Assembly: GCF_019127135.1 (NCBI RefSeq) | Contig: NZ_JAHOEA010000043.1 | Location: forward strand, 1-29,036 | Reading direction: 5' to 3' | DNA length: 29,036 nucleotides | Source of the DNA: Segatella copri | GTDB lineage: Bacteria > Bacteroidota > Bacteroidia > Bacteroidales > Bacteroidaceae | Shown: positions 7,386-15,616 of the stretch, piece by piece | How the letters are laid out: each line of letters opens with the position of its first letter | How positions within the stretch are numbered: the stretch's first letter is position 1 | Notes under the pieces: generated by a model | Databases searched by the model: none | What the model saw: the letters and a program-made list of their open reading frames with translations, nothing else | What the model was told of the DNA's origin: nothing | Program-made: the position numbers and the translations under genes

Positions 7386-8573
7386 TTATCTAATTCTTAC
7401 ACCTTTTCCATTTAGTACTTCACCTCTGACATCAGAGGTCTTGCAGAGATACAAGTCGTAGCCAATAGCTGTAATGTCACTGTATCTTGGAGGTGTTATG
7501 ACTTTGCCATTTGGCGACATCAAGCCATACCAACCAACTTCCGCCTCATACTTTTTGCAACTCGCTGTCTTTTGATAAGGCGTTGGTTCCGCTTCCGCTG
7601 TTTCACCTGTCAGTTTGCCATCATCATCGTAGTTTTTGGCCGTGGTGTATCGTATCTCATCGGTATCGTACATCATTCCTTCCACATTGCTGATGAGGAA
7701 ATCATCTATTAATTGTCCCTGTAAATTATATTTGCGAAGCGTATGGTCTTTCATCGTTGCTGTGATACAGCCATCAGACACCCAAAGGTCTGCTTCCATT
7801 GGTGGCAATACTACTTTCAAATTCTCAGAAAGAACACGTTGCATTCCACCTTTGCTGACAATGAAGAAAGAATCCTTTGGATATATCGCATCATATTCAG
7901 CCTTTAGCATCCACTTTCCTTTCTTGTCTATCAAACCAAATTTGTCACGTTTGTTGTTATGTATTACGCAATGTCCATTGTGGAATACATATCCTTCTGC
8001 ACCAGTGATGTATGGAATATTCAAGTCTATAACAACATTTCCTTTGGCATCGATGAATTTTATCATTCCATTGTCATCTACGGAAGCCAAACCATCAGAG
8101 AATACCCATGCGTGCTTGTACTGAGGCTTGATAGCTATTTCACCCGTCAGCATATTGAAGTAGCCACGAGCATCGCCGTTACTATAACAGACAAGCGAGT
8201 CGTCCCCCAATGGTTTTGAAATCCAATGTATGCCCTTGACAGTCTTCTTGCCATCACGAGTCTCCACATATCCATCCGTTTCATAGGCACGGCTATAATA
8301 AGTTGCATTTCTTGACAGGTACTGCGGGTCATAGTAGGAGTCATCCAAATATTTCGCAGCATTCACTTTCTTGTAAACAAACTCGTATAACGCATTACCT
8401 CCAGCACATGCAAACACAAACATGATGAACGCAAAACAGCCTCCAACAACACGTCGAAGAAACTTGCCATACTTAGATTCATCCTTCATTCCAAGTATCA
8501 CGGTGAACCATTCTGCTGTTGCTGAAATAATACCTGTCAACCCTTTCCAAAATAAAATAATTGCTCTTTTCAT
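7386..8573 (-). CDS. Membrane-anchored WG-repeat protein
   Basis: A 395-residue protein. A basic N-terminus is followed by one clear membrane segment at about residues 42-62 (VGGCFAFIMFVFACAGG). The remainder is a series of WG-type beta repeats with signatures such as GYFNMLTGEIAIKPQYKHA, KFGLIDKKGKWMLKAEYDAI and WYGLMSPNGKVITPPRYSDI, giving about five units. WG repeats are thought to form extended beta structures for protein interaction and often occur in stress or conflict operons. It starts 20 bases after the vWA gene, so the pair is probably co-transcribed, and a terminator follows. It could be the envelope-side sensor or scaffold of the system (inference). Confidence 0.75.
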   Translation of the reverse strand: MKRAIILFWKGLTGIISATAEWFTVILGMKDESKYGKFLRRVVGGCFAFIMFVFACAGGNALYEFVYKKVNAAKYLDDSYYDPQYLSRNATYYSRAYETDGYVETRDGKKTVKGIHWISKPLGDDSLVCYSNGDARGYFNMLTGEIAIKPQYKHAWVFSDGLASVDDNGMIKFIDAKGNVVIDLNIPYITGAEGYVFHNGHCVIHNNKRDKFGLIDKKGKWMLKAEYDAIYPKDSFFIVSKGGMQRVLSENLKVVLPPMEADLWVSDGCITATMKDHTLRKYNLQGQLIDDFLISNVEGMMYDTDEIRYTTAKNYDDDGKLTGETAEAEPTPYQKTASCKKYEAEVGWYGLMSPNGKVITPPRYSDITAIGYDLYLCKTSDVRGEVLNGKGVRIR

Positions 8574-8593
8574 ATGCCTCTTATTTTAAGCTT

Positions 8594-9322
8594 CTATTTA
8601 TTTTCCTCCTCATCAAAGGCTTCATCTGCCAATCTGCCATAGCAACCAAGACGTTCTTCCTTTGACATCGGTTCTGCACAAAAAGCAGCCTCATTCTTCA
8701 TTTGAGAAAGACGAGAAAAAAAATTCATACGGGTCGTGGTGTCTTTGCGCATGGAAGCACGTGTCCCTTCTGAACTATAATCAAAATTACGAGCATTGCG
8801 GATAGACATTGACGAGGCTACTTCTACAGAATCCTGATTGGCACCCATGTATGTGAATGTCCAGCCTTCTTTGCGGAGCTTTTCTACAAGAGATTTGATA
8901 CTTCCTCCATCGTACTCCTTGGAGGCGTTTTCCATACCATCTGTGATGATGGTTACAACAACGGTTACATCATCCATATCTTTGACATGATTGCGCATGG
9001 CTGTGATTGTGAATCCCATGGCATCATAAAGTGGAGTGCAGCAGCAAGGAGTATAATCCTCCATTGTCAAGGAATGCGCTTTGGCAACAGGTACTCTGTC
9101 AAACACCTTTCGCATCTCGCAACTACAGAATGTTACCAATGACACGAAATGCTCTTGGGTATCGGCAAATTTCTCTTGCGCTTTCTTGATTCCAACCAAG
9201 GTTTCGTTGAATCCATCCACCGCTGCTTGACGTATTCTCTGCATAGAACCACTACGGTCAAGGATTATCACATTGAAGATTTGAGTCTTCTGCATTGCAG
9301 TCTTGTCTTTTAGCTCTTCCAT
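8594..9322 (-). CDS. von Willebrand factor A domain protein
   Basis: A 242-residue soluble vWA protein. The metal-ion-dependent adhesion site is intact: DRSGS at residues 22-26, the Thr of CTP near residue 96, and Asp128 in ITDGMEN. The fold runs to about residue 190, and a charged C-terminal tail ends in DEEENK. The sequence resembles TerY-type bacterial vWA proteins, which are found with PP2C phosphatases and kinases in Ter-associated phospho-signalling modules. A PP2C gene is present in this region, but no kinase gene is. The gene heads its own two-gene operon after a terminator at 9411-9461. Confidence 0.8.
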   Translation of the reverse strand: MEELKDKTAMQKTQIFNVIILDRSGSMQRIRQAAVDGFNETLVGIKKAQEKFADTQEHFVSLVTFCSCEMRKVFDRVPVAKAHSLTMEDYTPCCCTPLYDAMGFTITAMRNHVKDMDDVTVVVTIITDGMENASKEYDGGSIKSLVEKLRKEGWTFTYMGANQDSVEVASSMSIRNARNFDYSSEGTRASMRKDTTTRMNFFSRLSQMKNEAAFCAEPMSKEERLGCYGRLADEAFDEEENK

Positions 9323-9410
9323 ATTATCTGATATTTTTTTGTGTTACAAACTTTATTTGTTTATGTATATAGAGTAAAACAAGTAACCCCTTCCTATCAT
9401 CAAAATATAT

Positions 9411-9461
9411 AAAAATCCCTCAGCCCATTCGATTTTATATCATCAAATTGAGCTGAGGGAT
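9411..9461 (-). terminator. Terminator separating two minus-strand operons
   Basis: ATCCCTCAGC (9415-9424) pairs perfectly with GCTGAGGGAT (9452-9461). On the minus strand the stem runs into TTTTTATATA. It ends the transcript coming from the PP2C/caspase-like genes, so the vWA/WG pair needs its own promoter in 9323-9410. Confidence 0.8.
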
Positions 9462-9491
9462 ACGATTTCCTTTATTCGGTAATTCTTTACT

Positions 9492-9759
9492 TTATCTTTT
9501 AATTGATGATGCATCAACTTCCCCCAAAATATCTACCACATCCATATCAGTATGCGTCAACAAAGCCTTCGTTACAGCTCTTAATCTCTCACCTAATATC
9601 GGATGATTGAGACAACCTTGTCCCCCATACTGCACCAAAACGCTCTTTGGCAATCCTTGCTGCACCTCCGATGTGATATCCATCCAAATTGCTGCCAAAA
9701 ACGAAGAACTCATTTTCTTCAAGAGACTCTATATAGTTTGGCGTAAATTTATCTTTCAT
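9492..9759 (-). pseudogene. Broken gene: FGSN-type N-terminus joined out of frame to a DUF1810-like C-terminus
   Basis: From ATG at 9759 the minus strand reads MKDKFTPNYIESLEENEFFV then FGSNLDGYHIGGAARIAKE and FGAVWG, the N-terminal signature of a family with the FVFGSNLxGxHxGGAA motif. That frame stops at 9589. In a shifted frame, from about 9620 down to the stop at 9492, the sequence reads GQGCLNHPILGERLRAVTKA and continues to DILGEVDASSIKR, which resembles the C-terminus of DUF1810 proteins. The two halves fit together only with a frameshift and a deletion of most of both domains. The start overlaps the upstream gene's stop (ATGA). I read this as a decayed fusion remnant. Confidence 0.5.
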
Positions 9760-10064
9760 GCGTTGTTCCTTTTTATTTTATTCTGTGCATTCTTTCCTAT
9801 ATGCCATCCGTCACACCAAGCACATTTGTATATAGAGAAATGCACACCATGCTTCTTTCCCATTGCTTCTGCTGCCCTAAGTGCAACTTTCTTATTTGGG
9901 TAAGGAATCTTAGGCTTTCCGCTGCGGCGAGATATATGGCTATACTCACTGAATATTCCAAAGGAATTGTGTGTGACAAAAATGTTTCGCCATGCACCCT
10001 TTCTTGTCAATTGATTCCAAATGGCAAGAATACTATTTTTAAAACTTATTTTACATACATCCAT
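9756..10064 (-). CDS. Small basic protein with a CxxC/WHIGK motif
   Basis: A 102-residue basic protein. The C-terminal half holds the only recognisable feature: YKCAWCDGWHIGK at about residues 79-91, a short zinc-ribbon-like motif found in small proteins of unknown role. The N-terminal 45 residues lack motifs, so the true start could be further inside. Its stop overlaps the ATG of the broken gene that follows. A gap of 37 bases separates it from the upstream gene. Confidence 0.5.
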   Translation of the reverse strand: MDVCKISFKNSILAIWNQLTRKGAWRNIFVTHNSFGIFSEYSHISRRSGKPKIPYPNKKVALRAAEAMGKKHGVHFSIYKCAWCDGWHIGKNAQNKIKRNNA

Positions 10065-10101
10065 CGGTTATAAATTTCTTGATGAAGTCTTATGGTTGGT
10101 G

Positions 10102-10389
10102 TTATATGACTACTATCGTATGCTTTTTTCTTGCGGTTTCTTGACACCGAAAGCCTTCTACTTCATAAATATCAAACAGTCCTTTCTTTAATGGAGTAAG
10201 TTCGTATGTTACAGTTGAATCGTCTGCACCATCTAACATTTCCCTATCTTCTTTGGAATATACATATTCGCAGTTATATTCAACTTGAAAAGCTGTTTTA
10301 TCATACTCTATACGATATTCTATGCCAACAGAGCCATAAACCCTGCCTTTGAATGTCAAATGATCACCATTAAGTTTAATTACTTGCAT
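10102..10389 (-). CDS. Small beta-rich protein, possibly chagasin-like
   Basis: A 95-residue protein with alternating hydrophobic residues typical of an all-beta fold. The block STVTYELTPLKKGLFDIYEV followed by a KHTIVVI terminus resembles the FxFxALxKGxxxIxF...V pattern of chagasin-type (I42) cysteine peptidase inhibitors. The canonical NPTTGY loop is not clearly present and there is no signal peptide. It starts 11 bases after the caspase-like gene and is surely co-transcribed with it. An inhibitor or partner of that protein is conceivable, but the family call is weak. Confidence 0.5.
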   Translation of the reverse strand: MQVIKLNGDHLTFKGRVYGSVGIEYRIEYDKTAFQVEYNCEYVYSKEDREMLDGADDSTVTYELTPLKKGLFDIYEVEGFRCQETARKKHTIVVI

Positions 10390-10400
10390 AACCTTTTTGA

Positions 10401-10949
10401 TTATATGTAATGGAAATTGTTATAGTTAAATACGGATAGTGAAGTTCTTTCAGCATCCATGTTTTTGATACGCTGTGGTATTTCGCATAGAGGGATATCC
10501 TCGTCAAGTAGCCAACGTAAGTGTCCAAACATGATGGTATTGGACTTTAGAATCTCCTGTTGTGTAGCCATGACACCATATTCCACCGCTTCTTGCTCCT
10601 CAGATATTATCATGCCAGAGAACAGCCCATGCAGACCTTCTGCTCTTGCAAACTTATCAGCATGACACCATATACCAATCAGATTACCACCATGCTTGCG
10701 CAAATGGAAACTGTGTGGGTGTCCAACAATGATTTTGTCAAATTCATCCTTAGTGTCATCCTCTCGATAGAACAGCCCTTTGTCTGAGCCATGTCCAAGT
10801 AGCATGATTCGTTCTTGTGAAGAAACATGATGCAACAAATGCTCAATTTCCTTGTTAGAGCAATTGCAGCTAATCACATTGGCATCCTTACCCTCATATA
10901 GTGTAGAGAGTACAGAAGTCGTTCTGTCTTTTGGATGTACAACTAACAT
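10401..10949 (-). CDS. Caspase-like (clan CD-type) protein, putative
   Basis: A 182-residue soluble protein. A hydrophobic strand leads into LLGHGSDKG, with His53 in a GHG turn. A second hydrophobic strand, LIGIWCHADKFA, leads into Cys95. This strand-GHG and strand-xC order, about 40 residues apart, is the His/Cys dyad layout of caspase-fold peptidases (CHAT, C13, C14). The protein is shorter than most CHAT proteins and seems to be one domain without fusion partners. It begins 2 bases after the upstream gene's stop, so translation is likely coupled. A role as a regulated effector protease in the surrounding phospho-signalling cluster is inference. Confidence 0.55.
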   Translation of the reverse strand: MLVVHPKDRTTSVLSTLYEGKDANVISCNCSNKEIEHLLHHVSSQERIMLLGHGSDKGLFYREDDTKDEFDKIIVGHPHSFHLRKHGGNLIGIWCHADKFARAEGLHGLFSGMIISEEQEAVEYGVMATQQEILKSNTIMFGHLRWLLDEDIPLCEIPQRIKNMDAERTSLSVFNYNNFHYI

Positions 10950-10951
10950 AC

Positions 10952-11386
10952 TTACTTCTCGTATTTCTTCAACATTTCCTTTACATCGTCCATTGGTTGA
11001 AAAGGCACGATGATTTCCAAGTCCTTATTGATAATACAATAAGCATTCTCTTCGTCATTATCTTCCATTCCGAAACCATCCTCATCAGCAAAGTAGCGTC
11101 CATCGGGATATACTGTCCAGCAGATGGCACAAACACCATTTCTGAAATTGTCATATCTGCCGAACCTATATCGAACAGATTTACATCCATTGAAATCAGG
11201 ACATCCCTTATATATTGCATCAAAATCGATCTCGTTATCTGTCACAAGAAGGCTTCCGTCTTCACTTACAAGTTGCCTTGTCTTACCTGTTTCCTTATTG
11301 ATGATGGTGTAACTTCTTCCTTCACCACTAAACACTGCCATATTCTCACCTATATCGTAGGCATCCTTTAAATTATTCTTGTCCAT
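10952..11386 (-). CDS. Hypothetical protein, WG-like or beta-rich
   Basis: A 144-residue acidic protein without signal peptide or membrane segment. Segments such as SYTIINKETGKTRQLVSEDG and AYCIINKDLEIIVPFQ have the strand-turn-strand look of degenerate WG-type repeats, but no full repeat can be drawn. The C-terminus is a short charged helix. It lies between the lipoprotein (12-base gap) and the caspase-like gene (2-base gap). It could be an immunity or regulatory partner of the caspase-like protein given the tight coupling, but the sequence itself shows no function. Confidence 0.6.
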   Translation of the reverse strand: MDKNNLKDAYDIGENMAVFSGEGRSYTIINKETGKTRQLVSEDGSLLVTDNEIDFDAIYKGCPDFNGCKSVRYRFGRYDNFRNGVCAICWTVYPDGRYFADEDGFGMEDNDEENAYCIINKDLEIIVPFQPMDDVKEMLKKYEK

Positions 11387-11398
11387 ATCCGTAAGTTT

Positions 11399-12529
11399 TT
11401 ATTTGTTGTAATAATTTTCCCATCTGTAAATTCCACTGATTACATTCATGTCCTCACGAAACTTTTCCTTGTCAGGAACATTCATGACTGAAGTTGATAT
11501 TGTCTTCAATGCTTTGGTTCTATAATCAATGGTCTCAAATGTAACTTTGACCTTTTTGTCTGATAGGAAAGAGTACGTTTCCTTTTTCAACGCAGTACCA
11601 TACCTGCTGATTTCTTGCTTATATGCCAATAGCCCGTCTTTATATACACGTTGATGCTTGCTGCCATCCTCCCACGTAACGGAATACACATTCAAGTCAT
11701 CAGTTATTATTGGAATGAAGACAAGGTCTTTATCATCTGACTCTATACACGGATCATGGTGCCATACTGTTTTGACGATGCGCCCATTCCGATATTCTGA
11801 TTCCATTGAGGGCAGATAATCTGCAAATCGGCAAACCTTATAATTTTGCAAATCCTTTCTTTTAGGTTCCATTGTCACATGGAAGATATAAAAGCCACCA
11901 TGCAAGTCGCTTTGCCAAAAACTCAGGCAAGGTTTTACCGCTATGGTTAACTTATATCCGCTTGGCGCAACAATGCTATCACTGCCATATACCATATAGG
12001 CTTTTACAGCATCGCCATCTTTATCATATTCAATGTTAGTCTGTTGATATTTTGCAGTATCTGGATGTTCATAATCCATTTTTGCTATCATTTGCCGAAA
12101 GCCAAGATACCCATCTTTATTCCTTCCATAACTTGCGCTGTCTGAATCCAAGCCTTCAAAAATTTCACTTTTATATTGGAGGAGATGAGACAACCGTCCT
12201 TCATCATCGTAATCATACACAAGAGTTTGTGCATAACATTCCGATGCCCTTGCTATCGTGGCAATCGTTCGTCCCTTGTTATCAAAGAACTCCGTCAGAC
12301 TGTTCTGCGGTGCATATTGCAAACGATGCACAGCATATGAACCATCCGAGAATCGAACGGAGTCATATTCTATAAATCCACAAGGCATCATCAAGGAGTC
12401 TTCCTTGTTGGTCTTGTCAGAAGTACTTTGCAGTTGTTTGAAATAGGTTATGCTTATATCTTCTCTATTACAAGAAGCTATCAATAACAGTGCAACGCCC
12501 AATACAAACAATGTATAACGAATCTTCAT
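11399..12529 (-). CDS. Lipoprotein with toggled beta repeats
   Basis: Started at MKIRYTLFVLG the protein has about 376 residues, beginning with a lipoprotein signal peptide whose lipobox is LIASC. I prefer this start over one nine codons earlier because it places the signal peptide at the N-terminus. The mature protein is beta-rich with YD-like stretches (VYDYDDEGRLSHL, IEYDKDGDAVKAY, SVTWEDGSKHQRVYKDG), similar to surface proteins with antiparallel repeats. It is probably exported to the envelope and anchored there. It follows the PP2C gene by 11 bases, so a cytoplasmic phosphatase and an envelope lipoprotein share one operon. Confidence 0.7.
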   Translation of the reverse strand: MKIRYTLFVLGVALLLIASCNREDISITYFKQLQSTSDKTNKEDSLMMPCGFIEYDSVRFSDGSYAVHRLQYAPQNSLTEFFDNKGRTIATIARASECYAQTLVYDYDDEGRLSHLLQYKSEIFEGLDSDSASYGRNKDGYLGFRQMIAKMDYEHPDTAKYQQTNIEYDKDGDAVKAYMVYGSDSIVAPSGYKLTIAVKPCLSFWQSDLHGGFYIFHVTMEPKRKDLQNYKVCRFADYLPSMESEYRNGRIVKTVWHHDPCIESDDKDLVFIPIITDDLNVYSVTWEDGSKHQRVYKDGLLAYKQEISRYGTALKKETYSFLSDKKVKVTFETIDYRTKALKTISTSVMNVPDKEKFREDMNVISGIYRWENYYNK

Positions 12530-12540
12530 AATTCTTTTCC

Positions 12541-13230
12541 CTATATTCTGAAACATTCAATCAATATTGCCGTATAATTGTCATCTCCTTGTTTCTTACA
12601 AAGGAAATCATAAACGTCAAGAATCTCTTCCAAGGATTTGTCATCCATCATCCTTGCTTGCAAAATGTCAGGAGCCATGCTTTTGTATAGTCCATCCGAA
12701 CAAAGAAAAACTCTGTCACCAGTCTGTAGTTTGAGTTGTCGGATGTCTGGTACTGCCACTTCTGGGCGGTAAGAGAAGAAGCACTTGGCAACAATCTCCC
12801 ATCCAAAATCAAGCCGGATATGGTCTTTTGTCTGATAAAGTAATCCATCACCAGGTCTTTGTACATAACAACGACTATCACCAATATGCGCAATGGTTGC
12901 CACATCGTTTTCAATACTTACCATGACCATAGTCGTACCCATCTCTGCATGATGAAGCTCAAATGCCTTTTGGTCAATGGCACAACTTGCTTTCTTGCAA
13001 GCGAGTTTTACCTTTGAGTCACAATCGGGCGTACTGATATGCTTCTTCCAAAAGTCAGATATAGTATTACATACCGTTTCACTGGCAGTCTCTCCAAAGG
13101 AATGACCGCCCATGCCATCACAGACTATTCCCACAAATCGGTTGTTTTGTGGCATATCAATGACCTTGTAAGCATCCTCGTTATTATGCCTTCTACCAGT
13201 CTTGCTTATTGTTGCATATCTTATCTCCAT
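12541..13230 (-). CDS. PP2C-family Ser/Thr protein phosphatase
   Basis: A 229-residue single-domain PP2C/SpoIIE-type phosphatase with all core motifs: NNED at residues 16-19, DGMGGH at 38-43, GTT at 98-100, HIGDSR at 115-120, SDGLYK at 178-183 and GDDNYTA at 215-221. The metal-binding aspartates Asp38, Asp179 and Asp217 are present, so it should be active, removing phosphate from Ser/Thr residues of proteins. No Ser/Thr kinase is seen in the window, so its partner kinase lies elsewhere or was lost. It heads a sub-operon: a 130-base gap upstream contains a TACATTTG promoter box at 13266-13273. Confidence 0.9.
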   Translation of the reverse strand: MEIRYATISKTGRRHNNEDAYKVIDMPQNNRFVGIVCDGMGGHSFGETASETVCNTISDFWKKHISTPDCDSKVKLACKKASCAIDQKAFELHHAEMGTTMVMVSIENDVATIAHIGDSRCYVQRPGDGLLYQTKDHIRLDFGWEIVAKCFFSYRPEVAVPDIRQLKLQTGDRVFLCSDGLYKSMAPDILQARMMDDKSLEEILDVYDFLCKKQGDDNYTAILIECFRI

Positions 13231-13265
13231 ATTACGATTCTTTTTAGTTTATGATAGTATAGAGG

Positions 13266-13273
13266 CAAATGTA
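13266..13273 (-). promoter_or_regulatory. Candidate -7 box for the PP2C sub-operon
   Basis: On the minus strand the sequence is TACATTTG, matching the Bacteroidetes -7 consensus TAnnTTTG, about 36 bases before the PP2C start codon. No clear -33 TTTG is seen at the right distance. The surrounding 130-base gap is the largest break in this part of the cluster apart from 15401-15616. Confidence 0.5.
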
Positions 13274-13360
13274 ACCTCTAATCTATCTGTAACGTAATAT
13301 TTCCGACAATATTATATTCAATAATATGGGAATCTTGGCTTGCTGTGTCATATTGTTCTA

Positions 13361-13687
13361 TCAATAATATACTTGTGTTTGATACTTGATATCATGTTCA
13401 TCGCAATAATAGCAGATCTCGCTTTTCATGCAACTCCCATGTTTTTTAAACTTCTTTTTTAATGATTCGATAAGACTATAGTCGTCAGATGCGTGCAAAG
13501 ACCTCATCAGACGATTGGTATTTGCCACATCAAAGAATACGAAAGACTCAACCTCGCCGTCTCTTGAATATTCTTTCTCAAATTCACCCATATCTTGCTC
13601 GGTAATGGTGAGTTTGCCATCTTCTATTTGCGCATAGATTCCTGTGAACTCACCATTCGTTTCATGTTTGTAGATAACCTCTTCCAT
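13361..13687 (-). CDS. Hypothetical acidic protein
   Basis: A 108-residue acidic soluble protein, starting MEEVIYKHETNGEFTGIYAQ, with a C-terminal stretch containing Cys residues (CMKSEICYYCDEHD). No known domain is recognised. It starts 12 bases after the PBP-like gene and ends before the promoter region of the PP2C gene, so it may be the last gene of the upstream transcript. The sequence gives no hint of function. Confidence 0.55.
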   Translation of the reverse strand: MEEVIYKHETNGEFTGIYAQIEDGKLTITEQDMGEFEKEYSRDGEVESFVFFDVANTNRLMRSLHASDDYSLIESLKKKFKKHGSCMKSEICYYCDEHDIKYQTQVYY

Positions 13688-13699
13688 AATTTCCAGGTG

Positions 13700-15016
13700 T
13701 TAATGTTTAGACAACCATTCCGCAAGATTATTCACGATGCCATTGGCTAAATCCTTTGGACCATGAGTTTGTTCATTCGGTCTATTGATGATTACAGCCA
13801 AGGCATAGCGAGGTTTCTTGCGTGGGAAAACTCCGACAAAGGACATTTCTGCCAATTCATGTTCCCCATTTTCAAGTTCTTTGCCTTGATAGTTGCCATA
13901 TACTCCTGCTATATCCACTTTCTTGGGGGCATAAGATGCTTGTATGCCTTTCCCTTTGTTCAGACCAATCAATACCTCTTGCAGATATTTACGTCCCAAA
14001 GGCGTAATTTTGTCAAATGTTTCCTCAGTTACTGAGTCACCTTGCAAAGTCGGAAATGTCAAAGCATTCCTTTGATAGGCACCATTAAAGAGTGCCGCCA
14101 ATTCCATAGCGTTTGTTTGCTTCTCATCACTATCCATCTTCTTCCAAATACCAAAAGCATCGTCACCATGGTTTACCAAGAGTATCTTGAACATAGCCAC
14201 GTTAGATTTATGTGTCAATGCTTGGCGACAAGTCATTACACCATAACCGCCAGACCGCCAGTTATGGTCACGAATGCTGATGCTGTCACCTATATTATAT
14301 ATGCCACCGCACAAATCCATCTTGTCATTGAGTGAACCATTGATATCTGCCAACATAGGAGTAATGCCTACAAGTGTCAAAATGCGAGGACTACATGCTT
14401 GTTTCAATAGCTTGCCCTCTGAATAATCATCTCTATCTTTCTCCAATGCAACCCATGATTTCAGTCTTCCTGTTTGTGCGTCTATAACAGCAATCTGTCC
14501 GTATGTTCCATTCAACATTTTCAACCCCTCAGACAAAACATCTTGGCATTTTTGAGTCATCACGCTATCTATTGTCGTGCATTCATCAAGTTTTGCTACA
14601 TATTCAGGATTGTCCATCCATACACCAACAGTTTGATTGTTTTCTCCAACCACGCCAATGGTGCCACGCTCAATCCCTTTTTCTACATAGAAGTAGAATA
14701 CCTCAATGCCATCTTCTGACACATAACGACGTGAGAAACCTGCAACATCTAAATCTATCTCCGTTACATTCTCATGCTTCTCCAAGTCATAGATACCCTG
14801 TTTGCCACCTTTAGAAACAACGGCAAACTTGGCAATGCTACAGGTGTCTATCTGTTCGCATTGTTCCAATGGTACTTTGGTGATGGGCTTTTTGCCAAAT
14901 GCTTCTTCTGCGTCAATAGTGTCAGCCACTATCACTTCTTGGGCGAAGGACAACTGTCCGAAAAAGGCTAAAACTATTACAAGTAAGCCCATTTTGATTC
15001 TTTTATTCGTGTTCAT
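13700..15016 (-). CDS. Secreted PBP transpeptidase-like protein lacking catalytic motifs
   Basis: A 438-residue protein with a cleavable signal peptide (about residues 1-25, ending QLSFAQ). From residue 172 it follows the penicillin-binding transpeptidase fold: GQIAVIDAQTGRLKSWV, a GDSISIRDHN-type linker, and THKSNVAMFKI, which corresponds to the S/KxN motif. At the SxxK position the sequence reads ACSPRI (Ser209, but Ile instead of Lys). At the KTG position IAGKTG is replaced by IAGVYG near residues 369-374. Two of three active-site motifs are therefore gone and it should be a pseudoenzyme. It may sense cell-wall or beta-lactam-like ligands in the periplasm (inference). Confidence 0.75.
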   Translation of the reverse strand: MNTNKRIKMGLLVIVLAFFGQLSFAQEVIVADTIDAEEAFGKKPITKVPLEQCEQIDTCSIAKFAVVSKGGKQGIYDLEKHENVTEIDLDVAGFSRRYVSEDGIEVFYFYVEKGIERGTIGVVGENNQTVGVWMDNPEYVAKLDECTTIDSVMTQKCQDVLSEGLKMLNGTYGQIAVIDAQTGRLKSWVALEKDRDDYSEGKLLKQACSPRILTLVGITPMLADINGSLNDKMDLCGGIYNIGDSISIRDHNWRSGGYGVMTCRQALTHKSNVAMFKILLVNHGDDAFGIWKKMDSDEKQTNAMELAALFNGAYQRNALTFPTLQGDSVTEETFDKITPLGRKYLQEVLIGLNKGKGIQASYAPKKVDIAGVYGNYQGKELENGEHELAEMSFVGVFPRKKPRYALAVIINRPNEQTHGPKDLANGIVNNLAEWLSKH

Positions 15017-15037
15017 ATCTGATCTTTTTTATATGGT

Positions 15038-15400
15038 TCAGTCAAACACCTCTATGTAATTAGTGTATTCAGAAAACCACTTGTCGAGCAATGCATCAGT
15101 CTTACGCTCAATCTCTGGAGCAATATTCTTGCTTACTTTCTGATAGGCAACTGAAAGCGAAAATACTTCGTCCATACATCCGATGACAGGCAGACGCTTA
15201 GCCGAAATCAAGTCTATCGGAAATACTATATAAGATATGGTTGACAGAATCATCAATTTATCACTCTTCGGTGTGTCCTTGCTCACCATTATGAAATAAA
15301 GCAGCAAGAGTGGGCGCACACTAATGCGTCCAACCTTCATTGCATACTCTTGCAACTTGTCTTTCAAAACCTCAGTGTCTATAATGCTTGGTTTGTTCAT
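15038..15400 (-). CDS. YkvA-like (DUF1232) membrane protein
   Basis: A 120-residue protein with a hydrophobic core at about residues 30-75. It contains SDKLMILSTISYIVFPIDLI, the characteristic core of YkvA/DUF1232 proteins, which usually read YxxxPxDLIPD; here DLIPD has become DLISA. The family consists of small membrane-associated proteins of uncertain function. It begins after a 216-base gap and is followed at 21 bases by the PBP-like gene, so it may be the first gene of a separate transcript. Confidence 0.65.
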   Translation of the reverse strand: MNKPSIIDTEVLKDKLQEYAMKVGRISVRPLLLLYFIMVSKDTPKSDKLMILSTISYIVFPIDLISAKRLPVIGCMDEVFSLSVAYQKVSKNIAPEIERKTDALLDKWFSEYTNYIEVFD

Positions 15401-15616
15401 ACCTTCTATGTTTTGTAATACGTTTTTATGTTATAGAAATGAGAAAATTACCAATCTATCACAGAAAAAGAAAAACTTGCAAACCAGATTATTCCTTTCC
15501 GACTTACAAGTTCCTACATATTCTCGTTGTTATTATTAGAAAAATCAACAGAACTACAACTTATTATTGCTGTTTTGGATGATTTCTTGTTACTTTTAAA
15601 ATTCTAAGTTCATAAA
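15401..15616. other. Intergenic break in the accessory cluster
   Basis: This 216-base AT-rich gap separates the dynamin transcript from the YkvA/PBP-like genes. I see no match to TAnnTTTG on the minus strand and no strong terminator stem. The plus-strand open frame at 15388-15582 lacks coding character. Confidence 0.4.
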
